Part shown: in pieces, positions 39,816-50,765 of the stretch
How positions within the stretch are numbered: position 1 is the stretch's first letter
Layout: the number at the start of each line of letters is the position of its first letter
Source of the DNA: Protula sp. h YS-2021
Lineage: Eukaryota > Annelida > Polychaeta > Sabellida > Serpulidae
Length of the DNA: 64,000 bases
Direction: 5' to 3'
Assembly: GCA_949752745.1 (NCBI GenBank)
Contig: OX457024.1
Coordinates: 50,671,810 to 50,735,809 of the forward strand
Translations under genes and position numbers: made by a program
Notes under the pieces: model-generated
Told to the model about the DNA's origin: nothing
Database searches by the model: none
Seen by the model: only the letters and a program-made list of their open reading frames with translations

Positions 39816-41364
39816 TAATTTGCCAAAAATTGTGGGAAATATTGGCGAAAACAGTAGTTCTTATTTAAAACCTAACTGCTGTCAAGTGCGTGGCCTTGAA
39901 ATTTTGGGTAGCGGTAGCGGGCAGGGGTACCTACCTGGCTGGTGTATTTTGTGGTGATTCACCAAAAATTATCGGTAATGTTGGTGAAAAAAAAGAAAAT
40001 CAGCAAATTCTTAATTGACGCAAGTGGAATGGTCTTACTTTCTTGAAGTTCAGTTAAAGATAGGCAGTCATTGGTACTTAATTCGGAAAACCGTATTTCA
40101 TGCCAACATCTTAACTAATGTAGAGATATCATCTTGCCGCCTGAAAAGTTTGAAGAATGGAAGCGGACATCAGTATCTACCAATTCTCCAGAAAAACTGG
40201 CAGAAATATTGGCGAAAACTCAATTTCTATCTGACGCCAGGTGTATGTCCTTACTTGGCCAAATGGGGGCCATTTAAAATTTGTCGGATGCCAGTTTTCA
40301 AACAGTTTGTTCTCCTACAATTTTGATGGGATTGTCTTTAAATTTTGCAGAAGTATTTACTAGGAAAGCCTGTTTTGAAAAAGTACTGCGATCTACTGTA
40401 CATTGGCCAAATATGGGGTTGTTAAATCCTAATTAGACCCCAACCGAGTGAGCCCGGGTGTCTATAGGATCGCCCTCTGCTCGTCTGTCCATCCGTGTGT
40501 CGCACTTCGGATGCTGTTTTGTTTCCAAGCAAGTTCTTCGAAACTATCTAACCTAGGCATATGCAACCTTGCACAGTGAAAATATACACATTCAAGTTGT
40601 GCAACGTCGTGTTATTTTTGAAATCGACCAAACATTGCCAAAATGGCGACTTGTCAAAAATTGTGATTTTCTTTTCAGATAACTGCAATGTAAGACTTGG
40701 GTGGCTTTCCACGCGAGTTCTCCGAAACTATTTCTCTTAGGCTTATGCTACCTTGCACACTGAATATATATTGTAGTTGTGCAACTTCGTGTTATTTTTC
40801 AAATCGGTAAAGTATTGCCAAAATGGCGACTTGTTGTGTCCGGTTTGGGTCTGAGCCTTCGACGGTGGCTTGTTGTTTTTTTGTTTTTGTTTTTTTTTTT
40901 TTTTTGTTTGTTTGTTTTTTTGGTGCCACATTTTACAAAGGCTTTTTTCTTCCACAATATTGGCTTCAAATTTTGCCAAAATCTCCACTGGGCTATCCTG
41001 TCTTAAAAAGTTATTTTTTGGCGATCAGCCAAAAAATTGCTAAACGGGGGACATTTAAAACAAATTTTCAAAATCAATTTTCTAAGGATGTCCTTCCACT
41101 TTTAACGGTTCTTCCCCGGATGGTTCTCTGATGAAAATCTTTGTCGATACGCCAAAAATTGGCGAAGTCGGTGGGGGGGGGGGCATTTATATTTTTTTGG
41201 TAAACAGTTTTCAAAATGCTTCTGCTCCCACAGTTTGGATTAGATTACCTTTAATATTTGTACGAGTGTTTACTGGATAGGCCTCTCCGTTACAATTTTT
41301 CGCGATCCGCGATGAATTGGCTAAATGGGGGGCATTTAAAGAAGTTTAAAAGTGAGTTGTAAAA
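39341..41364. repeat. 2.02-kb tandem duplication, first copy
   Basis: This segment repeats head to tail at 41365-43400 with very few differences (offset 2022-2024 bases throughout). It contains poly-T (39782-39815), a hairpin (ATCCTAATTAGAC / GTGTCTATAGGAT, 40426-40470) and degenerate mollusc-type repeat sequence ('gccaaaaattgg', 'catttaaa'). Reading frames within it are duplicated too but show no domain. Confidence 0.93.
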
Positions 41365-43400
41365 GTGTTTGTTTTTTTTTAATTATATTTTTGTTTTTGC
41401 TTTTTTTTGGAGTTTACCCGGGAAAACTCGTTTTTGTGCATTAAGATTATGAAAAGTTACGTTCAGAAGCAAAGTTCTTTATTTTTTACGCAACAGTATT
41501 CGTTTCAGAGTTTTTCTCTCTTTCCTTGTTTGGTAACTCGGCTGGGTCATGTCCTTGGACATGCTTGTTTTTCTGTCGGCGTTATATCTCCTTAACCTCT
41601 GAACCGATTCAATTGTTCTCTTGCACATGCAAAGACTATATAGTGGAGCTGTGCAACGAGGGGTTATTTTGAGATTTTCGCAAAAATTGGGAAAATGGGT
41701 AAACATTGAAAATTCGACACAGTTGACCTATTCACTGGGTGCTTGTCGTATTGACATCCTGTGATTGCACGCCTGCGGGGGACTTAGTTGTACTGACATA
41801 TCTGTTTTTTTTTGTTTTTTTTTTTTTTTTTTTTTTTGTAATTTGCCAAAAATTGTGGGAAATATTGGCGAAAACAGTAGTTCTTATTTAAAACCTAACT
41901 GCTGTCAAGTGCGTGGCCTTGAAATTTTGGGTAGCGGTAGCGGGCAGGGGTACCTACCTGGCTGGTGTATTTTGTGGTGATTCACCAAAAATTATCGGTA
42001 ATGTTGGTGAAAAAAAAGAAAATCAGCAAATTCTTAATTGACGCCAGTGGAATGGTCTTACTTTCTTGAAGTTCAGTTAAAGATAGGCAGTCATTGGTAC
42101 TTAATTCGGAAAACCGTATTTCATGCCAACATCTTAACTAACGTAGAGATATCATCTTGCCGCCTGAAAAGTTTGAAGAATGGAAGCGGACATCAGTATC
42201 TACCAATTCTCCAGAAAAACTGGCAGAAATATTGGCGAAAACTCAATTTCTATCTGACGCCAGGTGTATGTCCTTACTTGGCCAAATGGGGGCCATTTAA
42301 AATTTGTCGGATGCCAGTTTTCAAACAGTTTGTTCTCCTACAATTTTGATGGGATTGTCTTTAAATTTTGCAGAAGTATTTACTAGGAAAGCCTGTTTTG
42401 AAAAGTACTGCGATCCACTGTACATTGGCCAAATATGGGGTTGTTAAATCCTAATTAGACCCCAACCGAGTGAGCCCGGGTGTCTATAGGATCGCCCTCT
42501 GCTCGTCTGTCCATCCGTGTGTCGCACTTCGGATGCTGTTTTGTTTCCAAGCAAGTTCTTCGAAACTATCTAACCTAGGCATATGCAACCTTGCACAGTG
42601 AAAATATACACATTCAAGTTGTGCAACGTCGTGTTATTTTTGAAATCGACCAAACATTGCCAAAATGGCGACTTGTCAAAAATTGTGATTTTCTTTTCAG
42701 ATAACTGCAATGTAAGACTTGGGTGGCTTTCCACGCGAGTTCTCCGAAACTATTTCTCTTAGGCTTATGCTACCTTGCACACTGAATATATATTGTAGTT
42801 GTGCAACTTCGTGTTATTTTTCAAATCGGTAAAGTATTGCCAAAATGGCGACTTGTTGTGTCCGGTTTGGGTCTGAGCCTTCGACGGTGGCTTGTTGTTT
42901 TTTTGTTTTTGTTTTTTTTTGTTTTTTTTGTTTGTTTGTTTTTTTGGTGCCACATTTTACAAAGGCTTTTTTCTTCCACAACATTGGCTTCAAATTTTGC
43001 CAAAATCTCCACTGGGCTATCCTGTCTTAAAAAGTTATTTTTTGGCGATCAGCCAAAAAATTGCTAAACGGGGGACATTTAAAACAAATTTAGAAGCCAA
43101 TTTTCAAGATCAATTTTCTAAGGATGTCCTTCCACTTTTAACGGTTCTTCCCCGGATGGTTCTCTGATGAAAATCTTTGTCGATACGCCAAAAATTGGCG
43201 AAGTCGGTGGGGGGGGGGCATTTATATTTTTTTGGTAAACAGTTTTCAAAATGCTTCTGCTCCCACAGTTTGGATTAGATTACCTTTAATATTTGTACGA
43301 GTGTTTACTGGATAGGCCTCTCCGTTACAATTTTTCGCGATCCGCGATGAATTGGCTAAATGGGGGGCATTTAAAGAAGTTTAAAAGTGAGTTGTAAAAG
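41365..43400. repeat. 2.02-kb tandem duplication, second copy
   Basis: Nearly identical to 39341-41364. Differences seen: poly-T length and an interrupting G near 41814, a 12-base insertion near 43090, single-base changes. The high identity suggests a recent event or an assembly duplication. Confidence 0.93.
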
Positions 43401-44990
43401 TGAGTGCCTCTGCCACAACTTTGATGGTATTTCTTTCCAATTTTGAACGATTGTTCCCTAGAGGTTGTCTCTTGAATAATTTCTTTTTTGTCCATTGGCC
43501 AAATGGGGGCATTTATAGCCTGTTTTCAAAATGCTTCTAATCCCAGAATTTTGATCGGGTTCTTTCAAATTGTGTACTTATATTTTTACTGCATAGGCCT
43601 TTACTGTTAAGGCAACCCGCCATTTGCCTTCCATTCGCCAGTTTTCGGTAGCCAATTTTCCAAAGCTTGTTTCTTCCACAATTTTCTTTAAATTTTGCGT
43701 AGATGTTCACTAGCAGTAGTTCTTTTGACATTTTACTTCTCTTGCGACCAGCCGAAAATTTGCTGAAGGCGGGAGGGGGGGCACTTAAAAGCAAATTAGT
43801 TTACAGTTTTCAGAATGCTTCTTCTCTTACAATTTTAATCGGATTCCTTTCAAATTTAGTGCGAATTTTCAAAAACCGGTTTTTCATTAATGACTGCCAC
43901 TTTTTGGCGACCATACAAGCCTATTGATACTTCATTCACTAGATCTAGACTAGGCTGGTCACAGTGTCCCCAGACATTCTTATTAACTTGTTTCGGCGCT
44001 CCGACCAAATTTGCGGAAATATTGGCGAAAAACAAATTTGTATAGTAAAATCTGGACTGACGCTTGGCTCTCTTGAAATTTTTATGAACGAAAGCAGGAC
44101 ATTAGCAGTTCCTCGTCTGTTACTTTTTTTGCGGTTCTCCAGAAACTAGCGAAGAAAAAAGTTCTTGTTCAGATCTTAACTGACGCCAGGTACATGCCTC
44201 TTGAATTTTTTTTCGTAAAGTCTTAACTGTCTTCAGGAAAACAGTCTTACTGTCTTGAAATTTTTTAGTGCGGGTAGCAAGCGTTAGTACCTGCCTGGCG
44301 AAACTTTTGGCGAAAAAAACTAAAACAAATTCAGTAAAATCTTAACTAGCTGCTGGAAAATAGTCTTGAAATTTTACCTGTCCTTGCGCCATGCCATGAT
44401 TGTGAACACCTTATATCAAGGTCTGCCAGTCTGATTAGTCAAACATGGTTTGTAGCTTCTGTATGTAATGTTCTAGAGCAGATAAGGTTTTGGTGACCTT
44501 GTTCAAGGTCACTGCTTGACTTTGACATTTTACATGGGTTTTCCATATCTCAAATTTCACTAGGCTATTGGGCTCTTAACTTCCCCACATTAGTTCCTAT
44601 CAGGCTCCCCTAGCTCTGCTACACACCGGGCTTTTGGGTTATTACCTATTTGCCAGTTTGCCGAAAATTGGAAGACATTTTGTGGATTTTTGTTGAACGG
44701 TCTGAACTGACGGCAGATATGTTGCCTTACTGTTGTGACCTATGACCTAAAGGTAGCGAGTATGGACATTAATTTGTGTCACCTTTTTATGATTCATCAA
44801 AAATTAGCGAAGATATTGAAAAAAAAAACTTTCGATGAAATTTTAGGTGAAGGTAGCAGGCACTAACACCATTCTTGTTGTAAGTTCTTGATGACACTCC
44901 AAAAAATTAGTAAAAATTAACCAAAATCCAATTTCCTTAAAAATGTTTCGAGTAGGAATTTAATGAAAACGTCTTAAAATATTGTTTTCC
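43401..44990. other. Diverged copies of the same repeat; no gene
   Basis: Repeats of 'gccaaatgggggcattta', 'cttctnncacaattttgat' and 'ggcgaccagccgaaaatttg' continue the style of the 2.02-kb unit at lower similarity. No domain was found in any frame. Confidence 0.5.
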
Positions 44991-45065
44991 CACTTGTTTC
45001 TTTGACAAGTGCGTCTCAATATAGCCTTCATTGTCGTTGAACGGGACGTTGAACACAAAACAGAC
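44985..45065 (+). mobile_element. Short retroposon (SINE-like) 3' end, copy 1
   Basis: 'cccacttgtttctttgacaag', 'tgcgtctcaatatagccttc', then 'cgttgaacgggacgttgaac'. Matches copies at 46590, 49425 and 50640. Confidence 0.7.
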
Positions 45066-45234
45066 CTGAAATGTCGCATTTATAAAACTGTGCATCTAAC
45101 TTCAAATAGCGCTAAAAATTTCTTCTCATTGAACTTAATTTGGTGCGCCAAGTTGTACACCGAACGTGAAATTGTGATGTTAGTTGCGGAGCGAAAAAAG
45201 GATCAAATGCCATGGTAGTTATAAAAAGAAGGCA

Positions 45235-45350
45235 GTGTGCAGGGTGTCAGAGGTCAGGAAAAAACGTGAAAAGTCGGGGAAAAAATTTCAATCAGGAAAA
45301 GTTAGAGGAAACACTGAAAATGGCCAAAAAGTCGGGGAAAGGCGGAAAAA
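45235..45350. repeat. 'GTCGGGGAAA' repeat fragment
   Basis: 'cagggtgtcagaggtcagg' then 'aaaagtcggggaaa' twice. A partner-like end with 'gtcaggaaaagtcaggaaaa' and 'ggtcatcctg' lies at 52355-52410. This resembles the two ends of a common hAT-type non-autonomous element, but the two fragments need not belong together. Confidence 0.35.
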
Positions 45351-45359
45351 ATGATTGGT

Positions 45360-45940
45360 TATTAATTATTCATTTATGTATGAACTGATTAACTATTACC
45401 AGTTGTAACTACCAGTCATTTATCGTTCTGGAATTATTGCGTATATAAATAATGATACAATCCATTTTCCGCATCGGCATGCAAATGTGGCAGTTGTCCC
45501 GCTGTTGTTATATGGAGGCTTCAGTTTATGAGTTGGTCCGTTTTCGAGATCGTGCTTCTAAAAAAGACAACGAACAATGGACTACATTAAGGTCAACTCC
45601 GGAGTTTATGTAGTTTGATTTTTTCTACTTCAAGAGTACAAATTGTCGAATCGTGACCTGTACGGTTTTACTTAACACCATCAACCCCCTTGATTAGCAT
45701 TTCGACCACCAATATTTAACTTGGTCGTGTGAATCTATTTTTTTTCATTTGATATGTATATTTGACATGTATAAATATTTGTCATTATTAATCATAATTG
45801 GTCACCCATTTAGTACCGCGCATAATCTCCATCCGTGAAAGCGATACGTGTAGAAAGATTGCTTTACAATGCCGATACTAATTCATCGGGCATTTCCGGC
45901 GTCAAACTAAATCCGTGTTATCTATGATAGATTTTATGGG
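45360..45940. other. No gene recognised
   Basis: AT-rich sequence with no supported feature. Confidence 0.4.
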
Positions 45941-45944
45941 GTCA

Positions 45945-46490
45945 AAGTTGAACCCAAAATAGTCGTGACAACAGTCTGTCACGGAATAGTCTACATTTCT
46001 GGATCGATTGTTGAAATCTTTTACATATAGGAAGTATTGGAACCAACAAAGGTCGGTATTGTAAATGAGCCCTATCGGCCCAAGGACATTGGCCCAGCTG
46101 AACTTCACAAATTTTCCCAATCCTTACTCATTTCAATGAGTTTGTTAACACACTCAAGCCCAAAATAGTCGTGACAACAGTCTGTCACGGAATAGCCTAC
46201 ATTTCTGGATCGATTGTTGAAATATTTACATATAGGAAGTATTGGAACCAACAGAGGTCGGTATTATAAATGAGCCCTATCAGCCCAAGGTCATTGGCCC
46301 AGCTGAACTTCATAAATTTTCACAACCCTTAGATACTTGAATGAGTTTGTTAATACACTCAAACCTACATTTTTTATCAATTGGCGCAAAATGTTACACA
46401 CATAGGTAGTATGGGTGGTAGCAAGAATTGATATTGTAAATGAGTAACAAGAACATTGGCCCAGCTGAAATTTTAAAATTCACGAATATT
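45945..46490. repeat. 208-bp tandem repeat, two good units and a diverged third
   Basis: 'cccaaaatagtcgtgacaac' begins at 45951 and 46159. 'aggaagtattggaaccaaca' and 'ttggcccagctgaacttca' follow in both. A third, weaker unit spans about 46375-46490 ('attggcccagctgaaatttt'). Confidence 0.88.
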
Positions 46491-46587
46491 ATACGAATTG
46501 CTTATGGGTTGTAGTCCAACCTAACAAAATCAAATACTGGTATTGTACGCCAATGAGGGACATAGTCAGTTTCACTGACCCACTTGT

Positions 46588-46660
46588 TCCTTTTAAAAAT
46601 GCGTCCCGATATAGTCATCGTAGTTGCTGAACGGGACGCTAAACACCAAACACCAAATGA
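46588..46660 (+). mobile_element. Short retroposon (SINE-like) 3' end, copy 2
   Basis: 'cacttgttccttttaaaaat', 'gcgtcccgatatagtcatcg', 'ctgaacgggacgctaaacac', then 'caaacaccaaa'. Confidence 0.72.
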
Positions 46661-47467
46661 CGAACTGGCAGCAAAGGGATAGAAGCCAATCTCATTTTCA
46701 CGTTAGGGATCGGCGAGTCTCACATTCCTATAGCTATGTTCTATGGCCAACTAAAAGAGGGTTATCATAGCAGTATACGTGTTTTCGATATAAAGACACG
46801 CTCAAGTCCGATCTGAAGTGCCATATCGACACAAAGGACTGTAAACGTGAGACCAGGTCCAGGGGTGTGTGGAGACACATGTGCCAAGAAGCAGTGAAAA
46901 GCTTCGAACAGAGACGAACAGATGATCTGGCAGAAGCCTAGAAGAGATGCTCCGAGCTGACTCCAACGACAGACGGTTACCAGTACCCTACAAATTCTTC
47001 GACGTCGGAGATGCATATAAAATGCGTCGGCAATATCGGCAACATACGTCGGATATACGCATATTTTTTCCGTTTTGCTCATCGTTTATTAGTCGTTTAT
47101 GCGCATATTTTCCGACGAAGTTTTTTATGTATATCTTTGACGCATATCTGATGTATTACCAACCGTCGGCTATACGTCGGTTATACGTTTATATTCCGAT
47201 GCATTTCCGACGAACTTCCGATGATTTTTATACGTATAAAATGCATATTTTCGAGGTTTTCCAACGCATTTCCGACCAAGTGACAATCGGAAAATATGCG
47301 TTTTTTAGACGGATAAAAATACGTGTGCGCATTTGGAAAAAAATTGTTTGTAACCTTAACTGTACCATGGAACCCTTACCAACCATTCATAATTCACATA
47401 TTCATACATACACCATAGCATATCAATATTCAACATAGCATATTTATATATTGCAATGGAACACTAG

Positions 47468-47540
47468 TACTTACTCGGGTTTAAACCGGGGACCTCTTGC
47501 ATCCTAGGCGCGGAACATACCTCTACTCCACGGCGGCTGG
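47468..47540 (-). tRNA. tRNA-Pro(AGG)-like sequence, pseudogene or SINE head
   Basis: On the minus strand, 'GTGGAGTAGAGGTATG' resembles the D arm of tRNA-Pro. 'CCTAGGATGCAAGAGGTC' resembles its anticodon arm and variable loop with AGG in the anticodon position, and 'CCCCGGTTTAAACCC' its T arm. The anticodon stem has mismatches and the acceptor stem does not pair. It is therefore a decayed tRNA or a tRNA-Pro-derived SINE head nested in the transposon. Confidence 0.5.
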
Positions 47541-47774
47541 GGCTGCTTCGGCAGTGTAATTAAGTGGTCTAACGTTTCTATTTCGTCCCAAAAAGTTTAC
47601 TTCTTACATTTTCGTTTTTTTATTACCGCTGGCGCTTTTAAATTTAGTTATTTGTATTGTCTTTTCCTCCTTTATGTTTGCTGAGGGATAGTTTATTGAG
47701 GCAAATGATAATTTTCAAGTATATTCATAATGCTCCACTATTGATTCTTCATAATGTCCTCTACAAAAGGTCAA

Positions 47775-48290
47775 TCGATAAATTTCCGACGTCGAATAAG
47801 CATCGGAAAATATGAGTTTTATAGACGCATAAAAATACGTATACTGCACGTTGGCAATATCGGCATCTTTTTTCCGATGCATTTCCGACGTCGTTTATAC
47901 ATAGGAAAATATGCGTTTTATAGACGTATGAAATCATACGTATAATGTACGATTGCAATATCGGCATCTTTTTTCCGATGTATTTTCAACGTCGTTTATA
48001 TATAGGAAAATATGCGTTTTGTAGACGTATAAAATTATGCGTATAATATACGATTGCAATATCGGCGTCTTTTTTCCGATGTATTTCCGACGTCGTTTAT
48101 ACATAGGAAAATATGCGTTTTAGAGACGTTTAAAAAATACGTATAATACGCGTTGGCAATATCGACATCTTTTTTTCGATACGTTTTCGACGCATATACG
48201 ATGTTTATAAAAATGCGTATATATTCCGCCGTATATCCGACGTATAAACGATGTTTCAAATCCGCTGCCAACGCTGCCGATGCAATTTAG
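47775..48290. repeat. 100-bp tandem array inside the transposon, five units
   Basis: Units share 'ttccgacgtcgtttatacat', 'aggaaaatatgcgttttata' and 'ttgcaatatcggcatctttt'. Unit starts are at about 47782, 47881, 47982, 48083 and 48181. Confidence 0.88.
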
Positions 48291-48574
48291 AGATTAACGA
48301 CGTCGTTTATGCGTCGGCAGTTTTGTAGGGTACCAGACGTGCGGGAAGATGTGTGCTTCCAGAACAAGACTGACGTCACATCACAGCTCTGAGCTGACTC
48401 CAACGACAGATGGTTACCAGTACCAGACAAGCGGGAAGGTGTGTGCATTCGGAATAGGACTGACGCCACGTCTCCGCTCAGAGCAGACTCAAACAAGTGA
48501 CGGTTACAGGAACGCGACATGCGGGAAGATGTGCTCATCCAGAGTAGGACTGAGAGACGCCACACACACACACC

Positions 48575-49335
48575 TCAGTGATTTTAACAGTATGGCCCGT
48601 AACCGAGCTGGAACTTGGTTTATAGGATGGTTTATAGTCAGTTTCACCTGTCACCAGTTTACCATATGCGTAATCCTGCCATTTCATGCAGGCAAAGGCA
48701 GTACTTTTTCTTGTCAATCTGCGGCCAAATAACCTCATGTACGGGCCAAGACCATGCATTGCTATGTCAATCTGCGGCCATATCACCCCATGTATGATCA
48801 GTGCTCTGAAGCATAAGCCACGTATCTTCATCTAGCATCCAACCATCTTTTGACGAGTCCGTCGCGGGTGACAGAGATGATTTTTCAAACCATCAACGGC
48901 TGCAAGAATTCTCGTTTGGACGTGCTAAGCCTTAGATTCTTTAGATTTTTTGCCAAGTACTACCTGTAGTGTTTCCTTACTTTGCATGTAGAAGCATGCG
49001 TCCAGGTCAGCTTTGCACGGGGAACCTTGTTCTAATCTTAAAAATAGACCCACTGCTCTCTGTTGCCTGCAGTTCGTAGGAGGTGACTTATCAGAAACGT
49101 TAGCACTTCAATGGCTTGTTGGGAAACTTCGGAACTCGGCGTTATCCCGTAAAGCTTTCGTTAATAGCGATGTGAGTCTGACATAGAATTGAGTATAGTG
49201 CAGTAACTGTATTTGTGGTCCAACTTGATGCGCCAGAATGCACTTCTGGCATCGAGAATAGTGAACACTGTTGCACTGAGAATTACTAATGCAACATTAT
49301 TTAGTTTTGAGAGGTCCCATCTGTGGACTGGGGGA
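48575..49335. other. No gene recognised; one SINE phrase
   Basis: Two copies of 'tgtcaatctgcggcca' at 48712 and 48766. A SINE-like phrase 'ccactgctctctgttgcctg' lies near 49051-49090. No gene. Confidence 0.45.
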
Positions 49336-49339
49336 ATCT

Positions 49340-49505
49340 TACGAATAGACCCACTGCTCTCTTTTCCGTGCATATCGTATTTTTTTCTTTCTCGTTTACT
49401 AGTTTTTGATTTTTCTTTTTCTCCACTTGCTCCTTTGGTAAATGCGTTCCAATATAGCCTTCATGTCGCTGAACGGGACGTTAGACACCAAAACAAACAA
49501 ACTGT
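49340..49505 (+). mobile_element. Nearly complete short retroposon (SINE-like), copy 3
   Basis: It starts with 'agacccactgctctcttttc', 'cgtgcatatcgta', then a T-rich middle, 'ccacttgctcctttggtaaa', 'tgcgttccaatatagccttc', 'ctgaacgggacgttagacac', then 'caaaacaaacaaac' as a tail. This copy links the 5' phrase used in the G-rich array with the common 3' end. Confidence 0.65.
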
Positions 49506-49544
49506 TGAGAGAATATTATGGTCTCAACAGACCTAGATCTAAAT

Positions 49545-49660
49545 CTGAGGAATACATACAGATCTGGGGGATACGTGAAGATCTGAGGGATACATGCACA
49601 TCTGTGGGATCATGCAGATCTGAGGAGTACATGCAGATCTGCGGGATCATGCAGATCCGC
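49545..49660. repeat. About 23-bp minisatellite, five units
   Basis: Units read like 'catgcagatctgngggat' with AGATCT recurring. Confidence 0.8.
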
Positions 49661-50635
49661 ATTTTTTTCATCGTTATCTTCTTCCACAATCGAAAATACC
49701 CATTATGTGGGGTTCATTTTGACCGCTGTAATGATTTCATCTTTTCAAGTGAACTTTTGATCTTGTTTTTCGTAGCAAGCGAGGTTTTGAGGTTTGCATG
49801 AACTGTTCTACACATACGCGGTAAGACTGGTTTCAACATTCAAAACTTTTGTTTTTGATTAACCCAGCAGTTTCAGTAATAAAGTTTTCAAGTTGAAGAG
49901 CATCAGCGTTGCCATTGTTACCAAAGAGCTGCGTCTCACTCATTCAAAACGCAAAAACTTCTTGAAGGTCACAGCGTTGTTGACCACGTCCGACCGCTCT
50001 GCCACCTCTATAAATACGAGCTAGGGGGGAGGAGGGGGTGTGGGGGGGCTGTGTTTTTGCCTGTAACTGGCTAAGAGCCTGGTGTAATCTACTTGTAGAC
50101 TGACATACGGTGGCGAAGTCTTTCAGCTTACCACAGGCTCAGCATCCACCATGGACACTGTGCCGGTTGTTGATAAGTGCCACAATACAGACAGCTTGTT
50201 TGTTCGGGTTGCACAGCTTTACAGACTTCCAGGTTTTTTTCAGTTTTGCTGTCACTTCAAGCCAGTTCATACCATTTGTATATTTCAGTAACCATTCGTG
50301 ATGCGAAATCAGCTTCTCGTGGCACGTTTTCTGGACATGTCACTGGCTGCATCAACGCCTGACACGAACTGTATTGTGTCTGAAACTATGCGATGTGATT
50401 CTTGGGTTCACGCATTTCTTTGAATTCTTGCTTCCAATGTTCTCATTGCTGCGTGTTGATGCATGAAGTTGGCAGTGGCTATTCGGGTAGGGGAGACACT
50501 GCTGCACGTTGGTGCATGTCGTTGGAGGCGAAGGGGGTTGGGGTGGGGGACCCACCGCTGCATATTGTATGCCATTGGCCGCGACCAATCAGTTTGTTTT
50601 TTCTTTCTAGCTCGTCTTTTACAACTTTTTCTTAA
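49661..50635. other. No gene recognised
   Basis: A G-run stretch at 50023-50048. SINE-like words at 50500-50600 ('ctgctgcacgttggtgcatg', 'tcgttggaggcgaaggg'). No domain in any frame. Confidence 0.4.
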
Positions 50636-50765
50636 ATTTTCCCACTTGTTCTTTTAGCAGATGCAACCCAATATAGCTTTGTTAGTTTGCTGAAAGGGAC
50701 ATTAAACATCAAACAAAAAAACCCAAAACAGTAAAATAATAATAATAATAATAATAATAATAAGC
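50636..50765 (+). mobile_element. Short retroposon (SINE-like) 3' end, copy 4, with (AAT)n tail
   Basis: 'cccacttgttcttttagcag', 'caacccaatatagctttgtt', 'ctgaaagggacattaaacat', then A-rich sequence and (AAT)n at 50737-50763. Confidence 0.72.

Larger units (their letters stand above)
46986..48330. mobile_element. 1.345-kb non-autonomous DNA transposon with TA target duplication
   Basis: The ends are CCCTACAAA at 46986 and TTTGTAGGG at 48330, perfect 9-base inverted repeats, with weaker inverted similarity inside (CGACGTCGG versus CCGACGCA). TA flanks both sides (46984-46985, 48331-48332). Removing the element and one TA restores the 90-bp repeat unit exactly. The interior is rich in CGTCG/ACGTC words with a 100-bp tandem array (47775-48290) and a nested tRNA-like segment. 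No transposase is encoded. A Tc1/mariner-like or other TA-targeting transposase is likely, by inference. Confidence 0.8.
46954..48571. repeat. 90-bp tandem repeat, three units, interrupted by a transposon
   Basis: Units begin 'gagctgactccaacgacaga' or close to it at 46954, 48391 and 48481, and contain 'gcgggaagatgtg' and 'aggactga'. The first unit is split: 46954-46985 (32 bases) plus 48333-48390 (58 bases) make exactly 90, the distance between the two intact units. Confidence 0.85.

Noticed and set aside
40015..42349. Pairs of identical 70-103 codon frames in the two halves of the 2.02-kb duplication
   Set aside because: Their identity reflects the DNA duplication. The composition is that of a non-coding repeat with poly-T.
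46765..47438. Frames of 105 and 163 codons
   Set aside because: They cross the boundary of the inserted transposon at 46986 and read its CGTCG-rich repeat sequence.
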